From the NCBI GenBank assembly GCA_964551925.1, contig CAZKFA010000022.1, positions 1 to 32,123 of the forward strand: a stretch of DNA of 32,123 bases, written 5' to 3'. Below are positions 23,057 to 30,668 of the stretch, piece by piece. This stretch comes from CAZKFA01 sp964551925 (GTDB lineage Bacteria > Cyanobacteriota > Vampirovibrionia > LMEP-6097). Under the pieces are notes generated by a model. It searched no databases. It worked only from the letters and a program-made list of their open reading frames with translations, and was not told the origin of the DNA. The position numbers and the translations under genes were made by a program. The first letter of the stretch is position 1, and each line of letters opens with the position of its first letter.

Positions 23057-23058
23057 AG

Positions 23059-23081
23059 CTTACTATACGCTGTATAGTAAG
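23059..23081. repeat. 10-bp perfect hairpin after ruvA
   Basis: CTTACTATAC (23059-23068) and GTATAGTAAG (23072-23081) flank GCT. There is no T run after it. The half-sites TACTATA and TATAGTA are those of the 10957/10995/18052 palindromes, but in swapped order. Confidence 0.6.
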
Positions 23082-23098
23082 ATCATAATTGCTGTAAA

Positions 23099-23284
23099 GG
23101 TCAGATCAGAAGGCTTATCGAAGCGCAACTGCGGTGAAGATATTTGCCCCCATTAAAAGCATTTTACTTGCCAAAAGGTATCAGGCAAATATCTTCTATA
23201 GCACTTGGCGAGCAGTATTCCAACTCAAACTCTAGGCTTTTGTACCTGTGTGAGCGGCGATGCGATAAGCCTTCTGATCTGACC
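23099..23284. repeat. 186-bp nested inverted-repeat element between ruvA and fabF
   Basis: The outer arms (23099-23120 and 23263-23284) are a perfect 22-bp inverted repeat; the left starts GGTCAGATCAG. Inside, GAAGATATTTGCC (23136-23148) and GGCAAATATCTTC (23184-23196) form a second perfect 13-bp repeat. The two stems are separated by 15 bases on the left and 66 on the right. There is no reading frame of note. It could be a non-autonomous mobile element, a structured RNA or a two-way terminator between the converging ruvA and fabF. Confidence 0.65.
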
Positions 23285-23329
23285 AAGTTTCAACTAACAA
23301 CTTTTTAGAGGGAGACTATATAATTACAA

Positions 23330-24610
23330 CTAAACTTTCTTGAGTGCAACAACCGTATTATGCCCACCAAAGCCCAAAGCCTGTACTAGAGCGTAATTGA
23401 CTTCACGCTTACGAGCTTGATTTGGTACATAATCTAAATCACAATCTGGATCAGGCTCTTGGTAATTAATAGTAGGAGGCACTATACCCTCAAGACATGC
23501 CATAGCTGCTGCTGCCACTCCAGTAGGACCAGCAGCTCCAATCATATGACCTGTCATAGACTTAGTACTAGAGACACACAGTTTATAAGCATGCTCACCA
23601 AAAACTTTTTTGATAGCAAGAGTTTCACGCGCATCATTCAACGGTGTACTAGTACCATGAGCATGGATATAATCAATAGCTTCTCTATCATTAGCAAGCC
23701 CAGCCGTTTCTAGAGCCATAGTAATAGCACGCGCTCCACCACTACCATCTTCTGATGGAGCCGTGATGTGATAAGCGTCACAACTAGCACCAACGCCAAC
23801 TATCTCAGCATAAACTTTGGCACCGCGTTTCTTAGCAACTTCATATTCTTCAATCACAAATACCGTTGCACCTTCAGCCATCACAAAACCATCTCTACGC
23901 TTGTCAAAAGGACAACTTATAGTACTTGGCTCACCTTGCCTACGCGACAAAGCCGTCATATTGTAGAAAGATGAAATCGCAAGTGAGTTGAGACAAGCCT
24001 CAGAACCGCCAGCTATCATAACATCAGCTAGACCATTTTTGATATACCAAAAAGCATCAAATATACTATCCAAACCAGAAGCACAAGCAGTGGCATCAGA
24101 CTTAGCGCGTCCTTGTAAACCAAACATAATGCCAACGTGTCCAGAAGCGGCATTTGGCATCAAACGTATAATAGAACGCAAACCCAAAGCCTTAAGACCA
24201 CGTGTAGTTAGAGTGAGCATATCATCACAAGTTGTTTTGATTCCACCAATCCCAGTCCCTATGAAGGTTGCAACCTTAGTTCTATCAGTACCCCAATCAG
24301 TTAATTTATCGAAATCAATTTTGGCATCTTCAACAGCGTACTTAGAAGCGATCACTGCAAACTGACTTACCTTGTCCATGTCTTTTTCTAAACTGCGAAT
24401 TTGACGCGGATCAGAGAAATAATTAGCAACGTTGAAACCTTTGACCTGACCACCGATACGTACTGGTGATTTGACATTTTCATACTCATCAGGGTTCTCA
24501 AGATAATCTATACCGCTTTTAGCAGTTTTCATGGACTCCCAAAAAGCTTCAAGTCCAATACCTACAGGGGTTACAGGACCTATACCAGTTATAACTACTC
24601 TTCTTGACAT
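23330..24610 (-). CDS. fabF: beta-ketoacyl-[acyl-carrier-protein] synthase II (FabF)
   Basis: FabF condenses malonyl-ACP with acyl-ACP in fatty-acid elongation. 426 residues, slightly longer than the usual 410. Catalytic Cys176 is in SDATACASGLDSIF, His318 in HAHGTSTPLNDARE and His355 in KSMTGHMIGAAGPTG; the start RRVVITGIGPVTPVG and the end ALVQALGFGGHN are typical. acpP, often adjacent, is absent. The 5' leader of about 74 bases begins with an inverted repeat whose inner arm ends in GGGAG, the probable ribosome site, nine bases from the ATG. Translation may therefore be reduced when the hairpin forms. Confidence 0.96.
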   Translation of the reverse strand: MSRRVVITGIGPVTPVGIGLEAFWESMKTAKSGIDYLENPDEYENVKSPVRIGGQVKGFNVANYFSDPRQIRSLEKDMDKVSQFAVIASKYAVEDAKIDFDKLTDWGTDRTKVATFIGTGIGGIKTTCDDMLTLTTRGLKALGLRSIIRLMPNAASGHVGIMFGLQGRAKSDATACASGLDSIFDAFWYIKNGLADVMIAGGSEACLNSLAISSFYNMTALSRRQGEPSTISCPFDKRRDGFVMAEGATVFVIEEYEVAKKRGAKVYAEIVGVGASCDAYHITAPSEDGSGGARAITMALETAGLANDREAIDYIHAHGTSTPLNDARETLAIKKVFGEHAYKLCVSSTKSMTGHMIGAAGPTGVAAAAMACLEGIVPPTINYQEPDPDCDLDYVPNQARKREVNYALVQALGFGGHNTVVALKKV

Positions 24611-24615
24611 ATCAA

Positions 24616-24683
24616 CTTGCTCCCAAATGCCTCATAGCTGCGTTATGCTCACTCCTCCTTGCTCTGAGGCATTTTCGAGCAAG
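24616..24683 (-). repeat. 68-bp inverted-repeat element in the fabF leader (family A, copy 2)
   Basis: CTTGCTC (24616-24622) pairs with GAGCAAG (24677-24683), AAATGCCTCA (24625-24634) with TGAGGCATTT (24665-24674), and AGC (24636-24638) with GCT (24661-24663). On the minus strand it shares CTCAGAGC, GAGCATAACG, GCTATG and ATTTGG-N-AGCAAG with the element at 10053-10178. Where the stems differ (TCGC against TGCC on one side, GGCGA against AGGCA on the other) both sides change together. A TATTAT at 24691-24696 (minus) would start the mRNA at the outer edge of this hairpin. Confidence 0.65.
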
Positions 24684-24757
24684 CTCAACAATAATATCCT
24701 AATTACTGACAAACAATATGTCAATCATTCATTTTCAAAGCTTATTTAAGAAATGAT

Positions 24758-26059
24758 ATGCGTGTCATAATGGATAGCGCGGCAGAGTCATACATGAAAA
24801 AGCCTTTATCAACAGCACTTGCCATTATTACTAGTCTTGGATTAATCCTATCGCTCATTGCTTGGGAACTCCACAAAAAAAACTACTTAAGCACCAAAAC
24901 TAATGAGCTAGAGTTCTGGCAATATTGGTCTGGCACAGAAAAAGAACCTCTAGAAAAACTCATCGCCAAATTTAATTCACAAAACCATGGTTTCAAAGTC
25001 AAGCTACTTACTATCTCCATGCCTCGCAAAAAAATCCTCACTGCTGTTGCTGGTAGAGTAGCTCCCGATCTAGTACACCTAGATGGCGATATGGTTAGTG
25101 ACTTCGCGCTACGTAATGCAATCACAGAACTTGATCCCTTATTAAATATCGAGAAAAATAAATTTACTCCAGTCTATCTTGATATGCTCAATATACATGG
25201 CAAACAATTCGCGATGCCAATGATGCCTAATGCTGAAGCACTACATATCAATCAGAAATTATTAACGGATCATTCTTTAACTGTGCCACAAACTCTTGAT
25301 GATATTGTAAGGATATTTGATGAGATGAATTCAGGCGATTCCACGACCAGCCTAGGTTGGTTGCCGAGCTGGCCACCCTGGGCTGGACAGTTCATCCCTA
25401 TTGTGTTTGGCGGACACTGGGGGACTAAAGATACTGATGGTGTTTGGCATATAACGGCAAATGATCCTCGTAATATTCAAGCTTGGACTTGGGTGCAAGA
25501 AAATTTCGCACGCAAAATCCCGCCGCAACAAATGAGCTTATTCACTGAAGGCTATCAAGCTTACCAGAGTCCTGACAATCCATTCTATGCTGGCAAGATT
25601 GCATTAGAAAACAACGGAGTCTGGGAAAAAAATCTTGCTGAAATTTATGCGCCTCATTTAGACATCGTAGTTAGACCTTTCCCTGGCTTAATTGAGAATG
25701 CAACTCAAGTCAGTGTTGATGCCATCGCCATCCCGCATGGAGCCAAGCATCCAGAGCAAGCTGCTAAGTTTATCACCTGGCTACTCACACAAGAAAATTT
25801 AGAATATTTAGCACTGACTCAAAAAAAATTCACGCCATTAGTTAATCATAGTCAAAGTTTTTTTGCTCAACACTCTAATCCATATATAAAAACTTTTATA
25901 GACTTAGCGAACAGTGCTAATGCTGTTTACTTCCCGCAAGTTAAATTTAGTGCTCGCTACAAGCGTGAAATCAGAAATGCCTACAACAAAGTACTACGCA
26001 TGGAAACCAATCCAGAAGAAGCTTTGAATGGCTTGCAGAAAAAGTTTACAGAGAGTTAG
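24758..26059 (+). CDS. extracellular solute-binding protein (ABC sugar-importer type)
   Basis: A family-1 (maltose/glycerol-phosphate type) solute-binding protein of 433 residues. The N-terminus has a signal anchor (MKKPLSTALAIITSLGLIL). LEFWQYWSGTEKEPLEKLI then FNSQNHGFKV is the usual opening of the domain. VAPDLVHLDGDMVSDFA, a Trp-rich ligand segment (GWLPSWPPWAGQFIPIVFGG), and HPEQAAKFITWLLTQENLEY also fit. There is no lipobox Cys, so it is probably membrane anchored rather than a lipoprotein. The permease and ATPase genes are not next to it, which is unusual. The start is uncertain: ATG 24758 follows a TATTTA element, while ATG 24794 begins directly at the signal anchor. Confidence 0.88.
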   Translation: MRVIMDSAAESYMKKPLSTALAIITSLGLILSLIAWELHKKNYLSTKTNELEFWQYWSGTEKEPLEKLIAKFNSQNHGFKVKLLTISMPRKKILTAVAGRVAPDLVHLDGDMVSDFALRNAITELDPLLNIEKNKFTPVYLDMLNIHGKQFAMPMMPNAEALHINQKLLTDHSLTVPQTLDDIVRIFDEMNSGDSTTSLGWLPSWPPWAGQFIPIVFGGHWGTKDTDGVWHITANDPRNIQAWTWVQENFARKIPPQQMSLFTEGYQAYQSPDNPFYAGKIALENNGVWEKNLAEIYAPHLDIVVRPFPGLIENATQVSVDAIAIPHGAKHPEQAAKFITWLLTQENLEYLALTQKKFTPLVNHSQSFFAQHSNPYIKTFIDLANSANAVYFPQVKFSARYKREIRNAYNKVLRMETNPEEALNGLQKKFTES

Positions 26060-26096
26060 TTACCGTTTGACCATCCTAAAAAATCATACAAATAGA

Positions 26097-26102
26097 TATA
26101 AT
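26097..26102 (+). promoter_or_regulatory. -10 of a leaderless promoter for the 26110 gene
   Basis: TATAAT overlaps an upstream in-frame ATG (26101) and ends seven bases before ATG 26110. This rules out 26101 as the start if the promoter is used. Confidence 0.6.
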
Positions 26103-26109
26103 GCCAAAC

Positions 26110-26361
26110 ATGGCTACATATATCAATCAAGAAAAAGCCAGAGCCGAGATCTACAAATTAACAGGGATAGCCCTCTGCACGCCACTATGTGCTATATCTT
26201 TAGATTATATTTTACATGGGGCTAATACAATAAGAGATGATTTTGTTATAAGATCCATATTGCTGGCAATAACTTTCTTTTATGTTGGTCAATTATCTTT
26301 CAATCGGTCTGTAAATATCATGTACAATCTAGACAGGAGCTTATCAAAGAATGAAAATTAA
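26110..26361 (+). CDS. small membrane protein, 83 aa
   Basis: From ATG 26110 (MATYINQEKARAEIY) the protein has two hydrophobic segments: ALCTPLCAISLDYILHG and SILLAITFFYVGQLSF. The N-terminus and C-terminus are polar. No family is recognised. The next small frame starts inside its last codons (11-base overlap), so the two look like a coupled pair. It follows the solute-binding protein by about 50 bases. Confidence 0.55.
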   Translation: MATYINQEKARAEIYKLTGIALCTPLCAISLDYILHGANTIRDDFVIRSILLAITFFYVGQLSFNRSVNIMYNLDRSLSKNEN

Positions 26362-26554
26362 TGAAATATTTTCCATTGAAAACATAGTACCTTTTCTAAT
26401 TCTTTCATTTCCAATAATCTGGTATTTTCAATGCATGAACTTATTTGGTTATCCAAACGAATCCTGTGATGATCTCATCAAGCGGCGCTACGGGAAGGAC
26501 GCTGATGTAAGCTCAAATAAACACAAGGTATCACAAATAAAGTCAGCACAGTAG
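26351..26554 (+). CDS. possible small membrane protein, 67 aa, overlapping the RND gene
   Basis: The frame has one hydrophobic helix (ENIVPFLILSFPIIWYF) followed by a polar, Lys-rich tail. AGGAG lies 11 bases before the ATG, and the frame overlaps the preceding gene by 11 bases. Its last 77 bases lie opposite the 3' end of the RND pump gene, a long overlap for two real genes. Either the tail is incidental or this gene is not real; no family is recognised. Confidence 0.4.
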   Translation: MKINEIFSIENIVPFLILSFPIIWYFQCMNLFGYPNESCDDLIKRRYGKDADVSSNKHKVSQIKSAQ

Positions 26555-29500
26555 CAACGGCCATGCCAAATACTATGGCAACACCTAAGCTCTGGCGAGA
26601 TTCAGTACCAACTCCTAATGCCATAGCAATGGGCAATACTCCTAAGATAGTGGAAAGGCTAGTCATCAGAACCGGTCTGAGTCGCAACTTAGCAGCAGTA
26701 ATCACGGCGTCTTGCAAATCCCGCCCCTGTTCTATTAACTTATTCATAAACTCAACTAACAAGATTCCATTTTTGGTTGCAAGTCCAATAAGCATAATCA
26801 TACCTATCTGTGAATAAATATTGAGACTAATATTTTTGAATTGTGGAATTATATACTGGATCCAGGGTGGCAACCCTAAGCCAATCAATAATTGAGTTAC
26901 AAAAGGGAATACTTGAAAAATAAGCAACCCAAATAAAGCACCAAATAAAGCAAGCGGTACGGTAAGCATTATAACCAAAGGTGAAGAGAAGCTCTCAAAT
27001 TGACCTGCTAAGAATAAATACGCAAAGATCAAAGCAACAACGAAACCAAAATATAAAGCTGTATTTGAATCCTTGGTCTCCTTAGAAGTCCCAAGGTAGT
27101 CTATCTCAAAATCATTTGGTACATTATCCATAGATGAGATTATTTTTCGGCTCAACTGCTCAAGGTCACTCAAACCCTTAACAGCAGTGGCTTTGCCAGC
27201 AGGTGAAGCTTCGATGGCAACAGATTTCTTGCGGTTATGATGACTAATCTCCTCAACACCGATACTTTTATCAACCTGGATCAGATTACTTAATTGAACA
27301 AGCCTGCCAGTATTACTTCTTAAAGCAAACTCTCCAAGCTTATTAATATTATCCCTTTCAACCAATGGGACTTGCATACGAACCTTGTAGTTCTCTCCAT
27401 CATCATTAAACTCGCTGACATCAATACCAGCAAACAATATCTCCAAAGAATGTGAAATCTCGAATGGCGACACCCCGAGCGCCAATGCTTTATCCCTATT
27501 GACTTGTACCGAAAGCTCAGGCTTATCAAGTGTTAGATTAGAGCGAGCAAACATTATTGTCTTAAGCTGAGAAGATTGAGCAACAATCGCAGCCGAAGCC
27601 TTAACCAAGAAGTCTAAATTATTACTTTTAAGGACTAATTGTATTGGCTGTGCCCCAAAACCACTATCAGGACCTGATTTAGGTATTATTGGTAAGCTAA
27701 AAGCTTCTGGCATCTGAGCTAATTGAGGATAGAGAGGTCCGACTATACCAAAAACATTACGCTTCCTTTCCTTCCAATCTTTAAGCCTAGCAATAATAAC
27801 ACCTTCTGTTACCTTGCCTGGTGCGTCACGCCCAAAAGCTGCAACAGCAATAGTAGTAAGGGTTTCAGGAATATTAGCCAGCAAATTCTCCACTCGACGA
27901 ATTTGTTTATCAATAACATCCAAATTACTTCCTCTTTGAGTCTTAAAAATAACAAAGAAATTCCCTCTATCCTCATCTGGAATGAAATCTCTTGGCAATA
28001 TCATAAAACACAAAATCATTCCAACAATAGAAACTAAGAGGGACCAAAATACGACTCGTTTACGATATTGAATTACAGCGCTAAGGCACGATGCGTAACT
28101 GCTTTCTAATTTACTCAGCAATTTATCCAACCAATTTGTTTCTTTCTTCTCTACATATTTAAGAATTCTTGAGCACATCATAGGTGCCATGGTCAGAGCC
28201 ACAAAAGCAGATATTAATGTCGAGAAGCAAAGCGAGAAGGCAAATTCTGAAAGTAATCGCCCAGTAATACCAGACATAAAAGCAATCGGCAAGAAGATTG
28301 AAATCAAAACCAAAGTAGTAGCAATAACAGCTAATGTAATCTCCTCAGTACCCTTTTGGGCAGCAGCTTTTGGCTCCATACCTTCTTCTATATAACGATA
28401 AATATTCTCTAATACGATAATAGAATCATCAACTACTATACCAATAGAAATTATCAGACCTAATAGGGTCATTAAATTAATCGTGAAGCCACAAAGCTGT
28501 AAACCAAACATCACCCCTACTAAACTAATAGGAATAGCTACAGCTGGGATCAAAGTAGATCTTACATTACGCAAGAATACATAAATCACAAGCAACACCA
28601 AAACAGTTGCTGTGGCAATAGTAGAATATAATTCCTCTAAACTTAACCTAATAAAACTAGCTGAATCAAAAGCAACATTGAGCTTAATATCAGCTGGAAT
28701 TTTACCTTGTAAATTTTTGACTAAGTCCCTAATGTCATCAGAGATCTTTACCGCGTTAGACTTAGATTGTCTTACTATACCAAGCCCAAAACCCTGCTGA
28801 CCATTGAATCTTACGAAGCTCTGATCATTTTCAGCGGCTTCAAGAACTTGAGCTATATCTTTCACTCGCACAAAGCCATAGCGTGAACGCTTGAGAATTA
28901 TATCTTCATAATCAACAATTGTTTTAAGCTTGCCTTTAAAATTAACACTTAATTGCTTACTTTGAGAAAGTATAGAGCCTGCTGGCAACTCTATATTATT
29001 AGCTTTCAAAACTTGCTCAACTTCTATGACACTCAAACCATAATAGGCAAGCTTCTTGGGATCAATTAAGACTTGAATTGCTTTGCGCCTTTCGCCACCA
29101 AAAATTACCTTACTAACTCCATCAACATTCTGAAAATAATCTTTAATCTCCCTATCAACATATTCACTCAAATCAATCAAAGAACGCTTATCAGATTTAA
29201 CCGTAATCCACATAATTGGTTGAGCATCAGAATCAGCCTTCGCTATAACTGGCTCCTCAGCAGTATCTGGCAGCTTCGCTCTAATTCTAGAGATCTTATC
29301 TCTGACATCTTGAGCAGCAATATTAATATCACGATCTAGCTTAAACTCAATAACAATAGTACTGACTTGGTCTCTTGAGCTAGAGACCATACTACGTATA
29401 CCTTCGATACCAGAGATCTCTGATTCAAGCAAATCCGTTATCTCAGACTCTATGACAGAAGAATCTGCCCCTCTATAAACCGTTGTAATAGTAACCACGG

Positions 29501-29636
29501 GAGGATCAATATCTGGATATTCTCTAACAGGCAATTTGGTAAAAGCAATCAGACCAGCAAATACAACAACCAAAGACATGACGATGGTCAGCACTGGTCT
29601 TTGTATACAGAGTTGCGGTAAAGAATTAATTTTCAT
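26478..29636 (-). CDS. RND multidrug efflux transporter, inner-membrane pump (AcrB/HAE1 type)
   Basis: A proton-driven trimeric pump that exports drugs or lipophilic compounds across both membranes with an adaptor and a TolC channel. 1,052 residues, full length. It starts LPQLCIQRPVLTIVMSLVVV with the first membrane helix. KLPVREYPDIDPPVVTI and YRGADSSVIESEITDLLE mark the porter domain. Proton relay Asp403-Asp404 lies in GIVVDDSIIVLENIYRYIEE, and the relay Lys in IGLATKNGILLVEF. It ends VIPCVYLSLHQRPSRSAA. The start overlaps the adaptor gene stop by 11 bases, so the two are translationally coupled. The substrate cannot be predicted. Confidence 0.97.
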   Translation of the reverse strand: MKINSLPQLCIQRPVLTIVMSLVVVFAGLIAFTKLPVREYPDIDPPVVTITTVYRGADSSVIESEITDLLESEISGIEGIRSMVSSSRDQVSTIVIEFKLDRDINIAAQDVRDKISRIRAKLPDTAEEPVIAKADSDAQPIMWITVKSDKRSLIDLSEYVDREIKDYFQNVDGVSKVIFGGERRKAIQVLIDPKKLAYYGLSVIEVEQVLKANNIELPAGSILSQSKQLSVNFKGKLKTIVDYEDIILKRSRYGFVRVKDIAQVLEAAENDQSFVRFNGQQGFGLGIVRQSKSNAVKISDDIRDLVKNLQGKIPADIKLNVAFDSASFIRLSLEELYSTIATATVLVLLVIYVFLRNVRSTLIPAVAIPISLVGVMFGLQLCGFTINLMTLLGLIISIGIVVDDSIIVLENIYRYIEEGMEPKAAAQKGTEEITLAVIATTLVLISIFLPIAFMSGITGRLLSEFAFSLCFSTLISAFVALTMAPMMCSRILKYVEKKETNWLDKLLSKLESSYASCLSAVIQYRKRVVFWSLLVSIVGMILCFMILPRDFIPDEDRGNFFVIFKTQRGSNLDVIDKQIRRVENLLANIPETLTTIAVAAFGRDAPGKVTEGVIIARLKDWKERKRNVFGIVGPLYPQLAQMPEAFSLPIIPKSGPDSGFGAQPIQLVLKSNNLDFLVKASAAIVAQSSQLKTIMFARSNLTLDKPELSVQVNRDKALALGVSPFEISHSLEILFAGIDVSEFNDDGENYKVRMQVPLVERDNINKLGEFALRSNTGRLVQLSNLIQVDKSIGVEEISHHNRKKSVAIEASPAGKATAVKGLSDLEQLSRKIISSMDNVPNDFEIDYLGTSKETKDSNTALYFGFVVALIFAYLFLAGQFESFSSPLVIMLTVPLALFGALFGLLIFQVFPFVTQLLIGLGLPPWIQYIIPQFKNISLNIYSQIGMIMLIGLATKNGILLVEFMNKLIEQGRDLQDAVITAAKLRLRPVLMTSLSTILGVLPIAMALGVGTESRQSLGVAIVFGMAVATVLTLFVIPCVYLSLHQRPSRSAA

Positions 29637-30639
29637 CGACTAAAGTTAAAGTGGCTCCCGGATAAATACTATGCAAGCCTGCATAGATGACATTCTCGCC
29701 TTCCTTGAGTCCTTCTAGAACTTGAACTCTACCTTCTTGCCTCAAACCCGTTTGCACAGCTACTTTGCGAGCAATATAAGTTTTATCATCAGCACCACGG
29801 TCTGCAAGATAAAGATACTCTTGTCCTTGTTCTAAATACAAAGACTCTTCTCTTACCATCAACGCTTGATCGATATGCTTAATTGTTTGCTTAATGCGCA
29901 CGAATTGATTGGCTTTAAGACTTGGTATAACGCCACTGACTTGAGCTCTAACCAAAATAGTACGTGTATCAGGATCGACACGCGGTGCAACAAAGTTCAC
30001 TGTTGCTTGAAATGCTTTACTAACATCTATATCGCTAGTAAATTCTACTGCTTGACCAAGTTTGACATAGGCTAGTAATTTCTCTGGAATAGAGTAACTA
30101 ATACGCAAAGGGTAAACTTTCACTAGATCCATAATTCGGTCACCAAGCCGCACATAATCACCTGGATCAACATAGATCTCACCTATCAAACCTTCAGTAA
30201 CAGCAGAGATCAATAAGTTATCAACCTGCGATTCTGTGACATTTAATTTATTTTGATACTGCATTAAGTTCTGAGCAGAGATAGCACCTTGATCATATAA
30301 GGCTTTCATACGCTCATAATCAGCTTGGGCAAGATCATAGTCTGCTTTAACATCATTACCCTTAATCTTCACCAAAGTTTCACCAGCATTGACCCAACGT
30401 CCTTCAGAAACATAAATCTTTTCAACTTGTCCAGCACGCTCTGCTGATACCAAGATTTCTTTATCAGCTTTCAATTCGCCAACAGTCTCAAAGTCTTCAG
30501 TAACCGCTTGATACTGAGCTGCTTCCATTTTCACAAAAACAGGTCTGATGTTATTTTGTTGAGCAACTTGTTTCGAACAAGAGCTAAGACTCAAAAAAGA
30601 AAAAAATATGATTAGGGCTTTGCTTTGAAAGAAGCGCAT
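29626..30639 (-). CDS. periplasmic adaptor lipoprotein of the RND efflux pump (HlyD/AcrA family)
   Basis: The membrane fusion protein linking the RND pump to the outer-membrane channel. 337 residues. A lipoprotein signal ends in the lipobox LSSC, with Cys at 21. The biotinyl-lipoyl half motif is GELKADKEILVSAERAGQVEKIYVSEGRWVN in pieces, with a second half at EGLIGEIYVDPGDYVRLGDRI. Between them lies a short helical hairpin (YDLAQADYERMKALYDQGAI, SAQNLMQYQNKL). The beta-barrel and membrane-proximal parts follow. It lies directly before the RND gene and is divergent from the TolC-family gene. The start is set by TGC-TAGAAT seven bases upstream. Confidence 0.95.
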   Translation of the reverse strand: MRFFQSKALIIFFSFLSLSSCSKQVAQQNNIRPVFVKMEAAQYQAVTEDFETVGELKADKEILVSAERAGQVEKIYVSEGRWVNAGETLVKIKGNDVKADYDLAQADYERMKALYDQGAISAQNLMQYQNKLNVTESQVDNLLISAVTEGLIGEIYVDPGDYVRLGDRIMDLVKVYPLRISYSIPEKLLAYVKLGQAVEFTSDIDVSKAFQATVNFVAPRVDPDTRTILVRAQVSGVIPSLKANQFVRIKQTIKHIDQALMVREESLYLEQGQEYLYLADRGADDKTYIARKVAVQTGLRQEGRVQVLEGLKEGENVIYAGLHSIYPGATLTLVDEN

Positions 30640-30646
30640 TATAATA

Positions 30647-30655
30647 ATTCTAGCA
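30647..30655 (-). promoter_or_regulatory. extended -10 promoter for the adaptor/RND operon (leaderless)
   Basis: On the minus strand TGC-TAGAAT (hexamer 30652 to 30647) is followed by seven bases and ATG 30639. Confidence 0.55.
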
Positions 30656-30656
30656 T

Positions 30657-30662
30657 TCTAAT
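30657..30662 (+). promoter_or_regulatory. possible -10 for the TolC-family gene
   Basis: TCTAAT lies six bases before ATG 30669, the spacing seen at other leaderless starts. A better hexamer, TATAAT at 30640-30645, would give a leader of about 16 bases. Which is used is not clear. Both lie against the divergent promoter of the adaptor gene. Confidence 0.35.
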
Positions 30663-30668
30663 TTTTCA

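Noticed and set aside
23099..23125. Similarity of GGTCAGATCAGAAGG to the conserved core of signal recognition particle RNA
   Set aside because: Only about eight bases match, the tetraloop and symmetric bulge are missing, and the stretch is one arm of a perfect inverted repeat.
23099..23284. 6S RNA, because of the size of about 186 bases and a long closing stem
   Set aside because: The internal bubble is very lopsided (15 against 66 bases) and no 6S sequence landmarks are visible, so it is left as an unassigned structure.
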